Below, in pieces: positions 32,009-40,553 of a stretch of DNA of 44,342 nucleotides. The first letter of the stretch is position 1. Each line of letters begins with the position of its first letter. The stretch is from assembly GCA_020049835.1 (NCBI GenBank), contig JAGVLK010000014.1:1-44342 (forward strand). The letters run 5' to 3'. The position numbers and the translations under genes are program-made. The stretch is from Candidatus Babeliales bacterium. GTDB lineage: Bacteria > Babelota > Babeliae > Babelales > Vermiphilaceae. The notes beneath the pieces are model-generated. The model saw only the letters and a program-made list of their open reading frames with translations, searched no databases and was not told the DNA's origin.

Positions 32009-33847
32009 TTAAACAGTACAGAGCGGTTTTGCATCAACCTTGGCATTCTCATACAGATCTTCATACAGGCGATGAAAGATATAAGCACCCAGACGTAATC
32101 CAAAGATCACTTTTTCCCGTTGCTCAAGATTGCTCATATATGGCTCTATTATAGTAAAAAACTCTTCTGCATGCTGCTTATCAATGTCGGCATGCAGATT
32201 ATAATGAACTAAATTTTCTGCGTCTACCCATCCGCATTCAACAACATGATGTGCAATACATGCTGAAATATCGGCAAATGCATATTCAATAATACCGTTA
32301 CAGGCAATGGCAATCAGCAGATCTTCATGCACGGATGCACCCATGAGTGCATAATTGAACATCGTAACTGCGGGCGATGGCGCCAGATTGAGCATATGCT
32401 CTGCAGAAATATCTATAGTAGATAAGAATCGCTTAAAAGTGGTTGAATGATAAGATTCAATTGAAAAATCACCATGCTCTTCCACAATATTATGAATAAT
32501 ATCTATTCTATCTTTATGCAAGGGCAATCGTGCAACAAGTGCTGCCATCGGCCGAGAAAAGTAATCGACCGCAAAAAAGAATTGCGCCTGCACATGTTTA
32601 AATAAATCTTTATCCATTGTAGGCAAATCACGGAAAAAAGACCCTTCCATCACCGGAATCTCTTGTAAAATCTCATCAGCACAAGAAGTTACCTGCGGCG
32701 CCAATGATGTTCTTTGCTTAACACCAATAAAAAAATTCCTATAGAAAAAGCTGCGATCAGTAGCTAAAAACTCTTGTGCTCGTGCTACATCCCATGCAAA
32801 ATCGGTGCCATGCTGCATCACATCAACGTTAGAATTCAGCTGTCGTATAACTACAACACCACCCGGTTTTAATGCACGATATGCCAACTGCAACATGTAT
32901 TCAACTTCTTCTGGTGACAACCAATCAATAATATTAGAAAGATGAATTACATGGTAACGTTCAGGTTCGCTGCGCTCAAGCAGCTCATGCATATAGTTAT
33001 TACAATACTGTATTGCCGGCAATGGGCGCGAACTTACCGCCGAGAGCCATGGAAACATCGCTGTCGCATGAAAATGGCCCAATAACATATTTGCCAACCA
33101 TGGTGATGCAGCTGCAAGATGGTGCGCCACATATAAGCGAATCCGTTGAGCAAAATGGCGTGAAAAATCCTGCACTCTATTTGCAGTAGCTTTTTGACCA
33201 AAAATGGTTACTAAATTTTCTTGCGACATTACGTTATCAAGCGCTGCATCTAATGCACGCCCTAATGCAGTCTCGGATGCAATACGTTCCGCTTGTGCTG
33301 TGCAATCGGTACACGCAAAAAGCGCTTCAAACTCCTCTTTATATGCAGACAACTCTTGGCGTAATTGCTCAAACACTTGTTCATAGCGTCCATAAAAATC
33401 CACCCCGCAAACTGCCAGTTCATTAAGATCACCAAACAATGCTTGATCAATATCCAGCGCCTGCATATAGCCTTGCATAATTGTTGTGCGCGTGGCAGCA
33501 TCCATCGGGCAATACCCTAAAATCTCTAACCGTTTTTGTGGCGGCAATGCAAGTAATTGTAGTTTGAGCTTGGTTAATGCAAGCTGAGCAGGATTGGGAT
33601 CTACGAGCGTAAGATCTGCAAGTGGTGCCTGTGCAGCCAAAAGTGCAGCCGTACAGCCGCCTGAGGCTACCATAAGCATAGAGATTTCTTCTTCTGGAAT
33701 ATAGCGCTTAATAATTGCAAGATCCTGCAGCGCATCTTCCCGAACTACAGAAAACGCAATGGGTAACGTACAAGCTTGTTGTGCATAGGTTGATGCATCA
33801 GCATGTATAAGTACAGTTAAACACAAAGATAAGAGCATTAATTTCAT
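32009..33847 (-). CDS. exported fusion: BtaA-like aminocarboxypropyl transferase + haem-oxygenase-like di-iron domain
   Basis: This 612-residue protein begins with a signal peptide (MKLMLLSLCLTVLIHADAS). Residues of about 30-385 match the DUF3419/BtaA family, which transfers the 3-amino-3-carboxypropyl group of SAM, in BtaA to diacylglycerol: ASGGCTAALL (61-70), VDPNPAQLALTKLKLQ (82-97), FYGRYEQVF (151-159) and LSNIIDWLSPEE with KPGGVVVIRQLNS (303-339). Residues of about 415-600 look like a haem-oxygenase-like di-iron domain, with all expected ligands: Glu456 or Glu457, His467, Glu521, His552, Asp556, His559 (H-x3-D-x2-H). No BtaB-type methyltransferase is visible. The product is unknown. It lies 14 bp after the GNAT-like gene and is probably cotranscribed with it. 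Confidence 0.8.
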   Translation of the reverse strand: MKLMLLSLCLTVLIHADASTYAQQACTLPIAFSVVREDALQDLAIIKRYIPEEEISMLMVASGGCTAALLAAQAPLADLTLVDPNPAQLALTKLKLQLLALPPQKRLEILGYCPMDAATRTTIMQGYMQALDIDQALFGDLNELAVCGVDFYGRYEQVFEQLRQELSAYKEEFEALFACTDCTAQAERIASETALGRALDAALDNVMSQENLVTIFGQKATANRVQDFSRHFAQRIRLYVAHHLAAASPWLANMLLGHFHATAMFPWLSAVSSRPLPAIQYCNNYMHELLERSEPERYHVIHLSNIIDWLSPEEVEYMLQLAYRALKPGGVVVIRQLNSNVDVMQHGTDFAWDVARAQEFLATDRSFFYRNFFIGVKQRTSLAPQVTSCADEILQEIPVMEGSFFRDLPTMDKDLFKHVQAQFFFAVDYFSRPMAALVARLPLHKDRIDIIHNIVEEHGDFSIESYHSTTFKRFLSTIDISAEHMLNLAPSPAVTMFNYALMGASVHEDLLIAIACNGIIEYAFADISACIAHHVVECGWVDAENLVHYNLHADIDKQHAEEFFTIIEPYMSNLEQREKVIFGLRLGAYIFHRLYEDLYENAKVDAKPLCTV

Positions 33848-33861
33848 ATAAATAACCTTTA

Positions 33862-34830
33862 TTAAATTTGATTTGAGGTTAATAAATTGAAATCTACATC
33901 GTGCATGCCATAACTTACTATCTGCGCCGTTGATGAAGGTGTACCGAATAATAGTTCAAAATCATTATTAAGCGGCGTGCCGTCGACTGCGCACACCATA
34001 TAAACAACATCATCTTGTAGATCAAGATCATCATCTGCAGATGGCGTTAAGTGCACCAGCTTCCACGGATATCTACAATCAGTTGCATGGTTAATAATTT
34101 CATAATCTTTTGCGCCGTTAGTTGATCTGTATGCCAACTTTTGATCTTCTTTCATATAACCATGACGAGCAAAAGATGCTTGTATATGGTCATGATACTG
34201 GCGAACTTGCTGCGCGGACAACGTATACAGATTCAAAATCTGTGTGTCTATGCCTTTAATAGGCCCATGCTTTTTAAAAATAGATGCTGCTTTTGGATCA
34301 CCGGTTGCCGGGTTCATACAAATTGCAAACCCGCGCGGACATTGTATAAAACGTGCAAGCGCTACTTTTTTAACAATCGCTGTGGGTAAATGCTCATAGC
34401 GGTACTTCTCATTAACTTTTAAATCACAGATATACCAAGCCTTAATCGCTTTACCACTCGTAGTTGTTAATGATCGTAAAACAGCACATCCGGCAGCTGC
34501 AATTTCACCCGCCTGCTGTTGCACCATAACCTCTTGACCTTCAATTATTTTTTTAACTATTTTGTTTTTTGTTGAGGTGGCAACATAGTAATATGGTGTG
34601 CCAAGCTGTTTAAAAAACTGAAAATAATCGCCATCAACGCCATGCTTAATCGTGAATTCTTCATCATGACTAAACGGATAGATAAATGCCGACTCAAACT
34701 CTTGTAACTGCTTGATAATGGCTGGATCTGGTTGCTGCATAGGCACCAGGTTAATAGCAACATCAAGATGCGTAAAGAATCCGGCAGTTGCACCCAAAAA
34801 TAATTTTAAAAAAATTAAAAAGCTGTGCAT
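33862..34830 (-). CDS. exported GNAT-like protein
   Basis: This 322-residue protein starts at ATG 34830, with TTAGGA upstream; an earlier in-frame ATG at 34857 adds nine residues without a ribosome site. A hydrophobic leader (MHSFLIFLKLFLGATAGFF) is present. The middle resembles a GNAT fold: YYYVATSTKNKIV, AGCAVLRSL, AWYICDLKVNEKYRYEHLP followed by TAIVKKVALA (motif A region), and FAICMNPATGDPKAASIFKK (motif B region). The canonical Q/R-x-x-G-x-G/A loop is changed, so acetyl-CoA binding is uncertain. It precedes the transferase/di-iron fusion gene by 14 bp. Confidence 0.6.
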   Translation of the reverse strand: MHSFLIFLKLFLGATAGFFTHLDVAINLVPMQQPDPAIIKQLQEFESAFIYPFSHDEEFTIKHGVDGDYFQFFKQLGTPYYYVATSTKNKIVKKIIEGQEVMVQQQAGEIAAAGCAVLRSLTTTSGKAIKAWYICDLKVNEKYRYEHLPTAIVKKVALARFIQCPRGFAICMNPATGDPKAASIFKKHGPIKGIDTQILNLYTLSAQQVRQYHDHIQASFARHGYMKEDQKLAYRSTNGAKDYEIINHATDCRYPWKLVHLTPSADDDLDLQDDVVYMVCAVDGTPLNNDFELLFGTPSSTAQIVSYGMHDVDFNLLTSNQI

Positions 34831-34941
34831 GAAATTTCCTAATGACGATTGATACATTATTATTTATTACACACCATATAGTATGCAAATTGATAAGTCA
34901 AAAGCCTCGCGAGATTTATTCACTATGCATGCACATGTCAA

Positions 34942-34970
34942 TTGTCATAAAGCTTATTAGCGAGTATACT
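34942..34970 (+). promoter_or_regulatory. promoter copy 1 (TTGTCA-17-TATACT)
   Basis: TTGTCA and TATACT are exactly 17 bp apart. The same arrangement, with the flanking TAAAG after the -35 box, recurs at 36922 and 38745. Confidence 0.8.
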
Positions 34971-35013
34971 GTTGGACAGATATTTTATACTCCATTTAAA
35001 ACACAAGTATTGT

Positions 35014-36921
35014 ATGCATATATATCTGTTTTTATTTGCTCTATGTAACTTCATAGTTTCCTGCTATGGTGCAGCAAGCAGTTCTGCACAGCCTGAAATT
35101 CGCTTAATGAATAATCCTTTTCCCAACGGTTTACATTTTTATGAAAGTTATCATTGGAATGGACTTTATATAACTAATTTCTTTTCCAAAAGTAAAATCA
35201 AAGACCCTTTTAACAATGATCATGTAAATGGTTACGGGCTACATGTAACAAATGGAATTATTTGTGAGCAATCACTACAAAATGATCGCCGCAAACAAGG
35301 ATTTCCAACAGAATTTACCCTCAGATATCGCCAACAAGATGGAACTTGGTATTGTGGTGACCATTATGTGATGCCGGCTCATTTTTGTTATCGCGATCTT
35401 TCTTATAATCAGGTGAACGAACAACTAACTCAAGCCAATAATCGGATGGAAGATATAAATAGAGCGATACACGACGCCCCGTTAAAAAAGTTTCCTGAGG
35501 ATAATTGCCAACCAACTACCGCTGCATTACCACAAGACATCGAAATATATCTTGAGCTGAACAGATTTGATGGTCCACTACTGCCTACTGTCGGTCATTA
35601 TTTTGAATGTTTTCCTAAACTGCGCTATCTTTCTCTTAAACGTTTTATGTATCGCTCAAACAGCCAGGAACAATTTAATGCGAACGTCTTTGATCCCGGC
35701 ATTACTTTTGCACGCTTACAAGAACGTAAAGATCCGGCAGAACGATTCAATACAAATGAACCCCGGTATAATTATTATGCAGTAACCCAACAGTATCTTA
35801 ACTCTCAAGCAAATTTATTAGGCATCACATGGGATACAATGCCTAATCTACCACTCGGCACTATACCTCCATGGCCAGCTCAATGTATACGTTCAAAAGA
35901 ATCGTTAACATTACGTTCATGCTTAAATCCTTATCAACCAGCAGAGCTACGTGGCAGAATAATCGATCTGCGTAATCATACCATTGCTATTGATGAATTA
36001 AAGAACGTTATCGGAGAAGGAAACATTTTTGTTTTAAGTGCAGGAGAAAGTGCAGGAATTCCATTTGGCCACCTAACTTTTAATGACGCAAAGCCTTCGT
36101 GCAAAAGACAGCTTTCAAATGAACAAGTAACAGAAATCAATAATCATCTTGCTCAACAATATTCGTGGCAACGCAGATGCCTCGATAGGCTCTACAGATA
36201 TCGTTATTATCTTGCGGCAGGAGCGGCGGCAACCGTTACCGCTGCATATATCTATAATAATCATCATGATCTGGTTCTAAAACATAACCGTGAAATAGCC
36301 CCAATAGTCGAAAAATTAGATTTACAACGCAATGCATATCAAACATTAAAAAATATTATAGATACTGCCAACGATGAACAAACTCTAGCACAGATGACAG
36401 CTGATGCGATGCGCTCAATACTTAATGCGCAGCTAGCTATCAAAACGGTTAAACAAGAATTGCTCCACTTGCAAGATATAATGCCCTATCCCTGGACATT
36501 GCTCCATTCACTTATAGCAGCCATAAAAAATAGCGTTGGTAAAATAACCGGCATCATGTTTGGCACATATGTCGCGGATGTAGCTACAAAATATTTCCTC
36601 GGATATCGGCCATATCAACCTTCCCGCATTCATGTGCAAAATGATTTTCATGATTATTTTCGTGATAGAATTCCCTATCAAGAAGTAGATATTCAACCAT
36701 ATGACGGCGGCAGATATACGCAGCGAGGACATTGTTGCCATTCATGTGATATCGCAACTTTTTACGAGCACAAGCCAAGAAACTTCGATGCTTTACTCCT
36801 GCATTATGATGAAGCAACAGAAGCGCGGTTTAAACGCAATCAATCATTTGCAACATTGGGAGCATTTGTAGGTATTCCGTTTGCTGCAACACTCTGGTAC
36901 GCAATGAGGCAAGCAAAGTGA
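35014..36921 (+). CDS. large exported membrane protein, copy 1 of a tandem pair
   Basis: This 635-residue protein starts at ATG 35014, where it aligns with its paralogue (MHIYLFLFALCNFIVSCYGA signal peptide); the 14-residue extension from 34972 overlaps the promoter start region. The N-terminal half (about residues 30-385) is soluble, with a conserved WPAQCIRSKESLTLR block. The C-terminal half has a helix YYLAAGAAATVTAAYIY, a coiled-coil segment, a second membrane stretch VGKITGIMFGTYVADVATKY, a Cys motif CCHSC and a last helix TLGAFVGIPFAATLWYAM. No family is recognised. The ribosome site is weak. Confidence 0.85.
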   Translation: MHIYLFLFALCNFIVSCYGAASSSAQPEIRLMNNPFPNGLHFYESYHWNGLYITNFFSKSKIKDPFNNDHVNGYGLHVTNGIICEQSLQNDRRKQGFPTEFTLRYRQQDGTWYCGDHYVMPAHFCYRDLSYNQVNEQLTQANNRMEDINRAIHDAPLKKFPEDNCQPTTAALPQDIEIYLELNRFDGPLLPTVGHYFECFPKLRYLSLKRFMYRSNSQEQFNANVFDPGITFARLQERKDPAERFNTNEPRYNYYAVTQQYLNSQANLLGITWDTMPNLPLGTIPPWPAQCIRSKESLTLRSCLNPYQPAELRGRIIDLRNHTIAIDELKNVIGEGNIFVLSAGESAGIPFGHLTFNDAKPSCKRQLSNEQVTEINNHLAQQYSWQRRCLDRLYRYRYYLAAGAAATVTAAYIYNNHHDLVLKHNREIAPIVEKLDLQRNAYQTLKNIIDTANDEQTLAQMTADAMRSILNAQLAIKTVKQELLHLQDIMPYPWTLLHSLIAAIKNSVGKITGIMFGTYVADVATKYFLGYRPYQPSRIHVQNDFHDYFRDRIPYQEVDIQPYDGGRYTQRGHCCHSCDIATFYEHKPRNFDALLLHYDEATEARFKRNQSFATLGAFVGIPFAATLWYAMRQAK

Positions 36922-36950
36922 TTGTCATAAAGATGATTAGCTCGTATACT
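36922..36950 (+). promoter_or_regulatory. promoter copy 2 (TTGTCA-17-TATACT)
   Basis: TTGTCA (36922-36927) begins immediately after the stop codon of the gene at 35014, with TATACT at 36945-36950. The segment between it and the next start is a near copy of the one before copy 1. Confidence 0.8.
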
Positions 36951-36992
36951 GTTAGATAGCTATTTTAAACTCCATTTAAGCGCAAGTATTGT

Positions 36993-38744
36993 ATGCATAT
37001 ATATCTGTTTTTATTTGCTCTATGCAACCTTATAATTTCTTGCTACGGCGCAGCAAGCAGTTCTGCACAACCAACAATTTGTTTGATAGATAATCCAGCC
37101 AAGCAAGGCCTACATTTCCAAGTGGGACGTGGCGGTCTTTTTTCGGTAACAAATAGCATTATATCTGAACAAGCACTCCACAACGATCGTCGCAGGCAAG
37201 GATTTCCAACAGAGTTTACGCTCCGATATTGCCGGCAGGATGGAACTTGGTATTGTAGTAATCATTACGCGATGCCAAATAGTTTTACGTATTACAATTG
37301 TGATGAAATACTACAAGAAAGTAATGATAAAGAATCACAAATAACCAAACATGTTTGCACAAAAAAAGAGATCAAAAATGCAATAAAACAAGGCGCTCCT
37401 CAAAAAAATTTCCCCGATAGCTCTGTTGATTGTCTAGGAACCCCCTTACCTCAAGACATTGAAATATATCTTGAGCTCAACAGATTCGATGGTCCATTAT
37501 TACCTACTGTTGCCGATTATTTCGGCTGCTTTAAGGCACTTAGTTACCTTTCTCTTAAACGTCTTATATATCATTATTACTTTGACTACTGTCCAATTCT
37601 TAATCCCGCAGCTATTTTTTCACATATGCAACAGGCTGCGCAACATAATACTCCTCTTACTTTAGAAGAACCAAACGATGTACAGAGCAAACTACCCACA
37701 CTGAAAATCGGTGACATACCACCATGGCCAGCTCAATGTATACGTTCAAAAGAATCGTTAACATTACGTGCTTGCCTGAATCCCACACTGCCTGCAAAGC
37801 TAGATGGCAGAATAATCGATCTACGCAATCATACCATTGCGATTGATGAATTAAAAAGCATCCCGGGAGAGGGGCATCTACTTATTTTAAGCACACGTGA
37901 TGACTGGCGTGATCCCAATCCATCGGTTAAAGTGCAGATCTCTCAAAACGAGGTAACAGAAATTAATAATCATTTGGCTCAACAACATCCGCTGCGACGC
38001 AGATACCTTGATACGTTCTATAGTTATCGTTATCATCTTGCCGCAGGTGTAGCGACAGCTGTTGCAGCTGCATATATCTATAATAACCATCATGATCTTG
38101 TTTTAAAACGCGCTCGCGAAATTGCTCCAATAGCAGAACAATTAGCACTGCAGCGCACAGCATATCAGGCATTAAAGAAACTTATTGATACCGCTAACAA
38201 TACGCAAACTGTCGTACAAATGACCGCCGATGAAATGCGCACAATACTTAGCGCTCATATAGATATCGCAACAGTTACGAAAGAGATATATCGCTTGCAA
38301 GACTTAATGCCCGATTCATGGACAATGCTCCATTCACTCATAGCGGCCATAAAAAACAGTATCGGTAAAATAACCGGCATCATGTTTGGCACCTACGTTG
38401 CAGATGTAGGTACAAAATATTTCCTCGGGTATCGGCCATATCAACCTTCTCGTATCCATGTGCAAAATCATTTTCATGATTACCATCATGATAAAATTCC
38501 CTATTGGGATTCAGATTTTAGTAAGAGAATCATGTATAACGATACAGAACAAGGATACTGCTGTAGTTTATGTAGTATAAAAACTGAAACAGGGAAACCA
38601 AGAAACTTCGATGCTTTACTACCACACTATGATGAAGCGACTGAAGCGCGGTTTAAACGCAATCAATCACTTGCAATATTGGGGGCGTTTGTTGGCATTC
38701 CATTTGCTGCAACACTCTGGTATGCAATGAGGCAGGCAAAGTGA
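36993..38744 (+). CDS. large exported membrane protein, copy 2 of a tandem pair
   Basis: This 583-residue paralogue of the gene at 35014 has the same signal peptide, a shorter and more diverged N-terminal half, the WPAQCIRSKESLTLR block, and a closely matching C-terminal half (helices AAGVATAVAAAYIYNN, IGKITGIMFGTYVADVGTKY and ILGAFVGIPFAATLWYAM; Cys motif CCSLC). A 48-bp block (37722-37769) is identical to 35869-35916. The N-terminal difference against a conserved membrane part suggests a diversifying outer domain on a constant anchor. The function is unknown. Confidence 0.85.
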   Translation: MHIYLFLFALCNLIISCYGAASSSAQPTICLIDNPAKQGLHFQVGRGGLFSVTNSIISEQALHNDRRRQGFPTEFTLRYCRQDGTWYCSNHYAMPNSFTYYNCDEILQESNDKESQITKHVCTKKEIKNAIKQGAPQKNFPDSSVDCLGTPLPQDIEIYLELNRFDGPLLPTVADYFGCFKALSYLSLKRLIYHYYFDYCPILNPAAIFSHMQQAAQHNTPLTLEEPNDVQSKLPTLKIGDIPPWPAQCIRSKESLTLRACLNPTLPAKLDGRIIDLRNHTIAIDELKSIPGEGHLLILSTRDDWRDPNPSVKVQISQNEVTEINNHLAQQHPLRRRYLDTFYSYRYHLAAGVATAVAAAYIYNNHHDLVLKRAREIAPIAEQLALQRTAYQALKKLIDTANNTQTVVQMTADEMRTILSAHIDIATVTKEIYRLQDLMPDSWTMLHSLIAAIKNSIGKITGIMFGTYVADVGTKYFLGYRPYQPSRIHVQNHFHDYHHDKIPYWDSDFSKRIMYNDTEQGYCCSLCSIKTETGKPRNFDALLPHYDEATEARFKRNQSLAILGAFVGIPFAATLWYAMRQAK

Positions 38745-38773
38745 TTGTCATAAAGATAATTCATTGGTATACT
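38745..38773 (+). promoter_or_regulatory. promoter copy 3 (TTGTCA-17-TATACT), now ahead of umuDC
   Basis: TTGTCA (38745-38750) directly follows the stop of the gene at 36993 and TATACT lies at 38768-38773. It is a third copy of the duplicated promoter and lies 38 bp before the UmuD-like start. No LexA-type box was seen around it. Confidence 0.75.
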
Positions 38774-38810
38774 AATGGAGTTAGAATATTAGCAAAAAGC
38801 CGGTGATACT

Positions 38811-39257
38811 ATGCATGACGCTCCACCTAAAAATGTACAGGTAACTATCTTTAACGTTGATACCGGTACATCACAACCTATACCTTTTTCTGAAGCATTA
38901 ATTTCAGCAGGATTTCCATCCAGTGCAGAAAACTTTATAGAACGCACGTTAGATATTAATAACCTGTTAATTAAACATCCGGTATCAACCTTTTATATTC
39001 GCGTTATTGGTGACTCGATGATCAATGCCGGTATCAATTCAGGAGATATTCTTGTCGTTGATCGATCATTAACCTTTAGCAATAATAAAATTGCTGTAGT
39101 GCGTATTAATAATGAATTTACCGTAAAGCGCATACATTTTAGCCAAGATAAAATCCAGTTACTCGCAGAAAATGACAATTATGCCCCTATTGAAATTACC
39201 GCGGAAATGGATTTTGAAGTTTGGGGAATGGTCACCTTTGTAATTCATAAAGTATAA
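38811..39257 (+). CDS. umuD: UmuD-like S24 peptidase, DNA polymerase V subunit
   Basis: This 148-residue protein matches UmuD. The self-cleavage site is at Ala33-Gly34 in SAGFPSSAENF, the nucleophile is Ser69 in GDSMINAG and the general base is Lys106 in TVKRI. Spacings of 35 and 37 residues equal those of E. coli UmuD. After RecA-stimulated self-cleavage UmuD' joins UmuC in the error-prone polymerase. It ends 1 bp before umuC. Expression appears to be driven by a promoter copied from the upstream paralogue pair. Confidence 0.95.
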   Translation: MHDAPPKNVQVTIFNVDTGTSQPIPFSEALISAGFPSSAENFIERTLDINNLLIKHPVSTFYIRVIGDSMINAGINSGDILVVDRSLTFSNNKIAVVRINNEFTVKRIHFSQDKIQLLAENDNYAPIEITAEMDFEVWGMVTFVIHKV

Positions 39258-39258
39258 T

Positions 39259-40542
39259 ATGAAACGATTCGCATTAAGTGATTGCAACAATTTTTTTGCC
39301 TCCTGTGAGCGTATTTTTAATCCAGATTTAATCGGCAAGCCGGTTATTGTGCTTTCCAGTAATGATGCATGCGTTATCGCCCGCTCTAACGAAGCTAAAG
39401 CGCTCGGCATACGTATGGGTGAACCTTTCTTTAAAGTTAAAGATCTGGCAAAAAAGCATAATGTACAGGTATTTTCTGCAAATTTTGCGCTCTATGGTGA
39501 TATATCATCTCGCGTAATGACCACATTAAGTTCATTTGCAACCGATATAGAAATATATTCAGTTGATGAAGCCTTTATGTTTTTACCCGATGCGCATCCT
39601 GACGTTCATGCGCAGCAAGAACAGTTTTATACTGAATATGCAAAACATGTCCGCTATAAGGTTATGAAAAACATTGGCATTCCCATAAGTATCGGTATTG
39701 GGGAGACCAAAACATTAGCAAAGATTGCAAATGGATTTGCAAAAAAACGCACTGACGGGGTATTTGATATCACACAGCATCCAGAAGTGGATCAACTTTT
39801 AGCCTCGGTGCCCGTAGAAGATGTTTGGGGCATTGGATATCGGTATAAAAAGAAACTCGCGCGTAAATTGATTTTTAATGCATTGCAACTCAAGAATGCG
39901 GATCAACAATGGATACGCAAAAATTTAACGGTTGCCGGATTGCGCACCGTGCAGGAACTCAATGGTATCTCATGCATTGGGCTAACGCAAGAAACACCGC
40001 GCGATAGCATCTGTGTCAGCAGATCATTTGGTAAAAATTTATCGCAACTACAGGAACTCAAAACTGCATTAGCGCATCATGTAACGCGCGCTGCAGAAAA
40101 ATTACGAACGCAAAAAACAATCTGCTATCATCTAACGATCTTTTTTTGCTACCAGTCTTATGCTGATCCTGAACGTTTATATGCCTACGCAAGCAAACAG
40201 TTGCATATGCCTACCGCATACACACCTACCTTAATTACCGCAGCACTTGATTGCTTACAACAGATATTTAAACCGGGATACATATATAAAAAAATAGGGG
40301 TAGTTTTGAGTGATCTGCATCCGGAACAGAGCATCCAGCTCTCAACGATCAGCCAACTACCAGAGCAGACGTTAGAAAAACAGACAAGCGTCATGAAAAC
40401 GATTGATACTATAAACGCAAAATTTGATAAAAAAGTTTCGTTTGCAGCTACACACAACAAACATGAGTGGGCAGCAAAAGCACAGCGTCGCTCTGCTCAT
40501 TTTACTACCGATTGGCATGAGATTTTGACCATTAAGATCTAG
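39259..40542 (+). CDS. umuC: DNA polymerase V catalytic subunit UmuC (Y family)
   Basis: This 427-residue protein is of typical UmuC length. Catalytic residues lie in FALSDCNNFFASCERIF (Asp7) and YSVDEAF (Asp and Glu of the palm). VIVLSSNDACVIARSNEAKA and GIPISIGIGETKTLAKIAN are family blocks; the helix-hairpin-helix region (VEDVWGIGYRYKKKL) and little-finger domain follow. It copies past DNA lesions with low fidelity. The gene directly follows umuD. Confidence 0.97.
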   Translation: MKRFALSDCNNFFASCERIFNPDLIGKPVIVLSSNDACVIARSNEAKALGIRMGEPFFKVKDLAKKHNVQVFSANFALYGDISSRVMTTLSSFATDIEIYSVDEAFMFLPDAHPDVHAQQEQFYTEYAKHVRYKVMKNIGIPISIGIGETKTLAKIANGFAKKRTDGVFDITQHPEVDQLLASVPVEDVWGIGYRYKKKLARKLIFNALQLKNADQQWIRKNLTVAGLRTVQELNGISCIGLTQETPRDSICVSRSFGKNLSQLQELKTALAHHVTRAAEKLRTQKTICYHLTIFFCYQSYADPERLYAYASKQLHMPTAYTPTLITAALDCLQQIFKPGYIYKKIGVVLSDLHPEQSIQLSTISQLPEQTLEKQTSVMKTIDTINAKFDKKVSFAATHNKHEWAAKAQRRSAHFTTDWHEILTIKI

Positions 40543-40553
40543 AAGGAATTACT

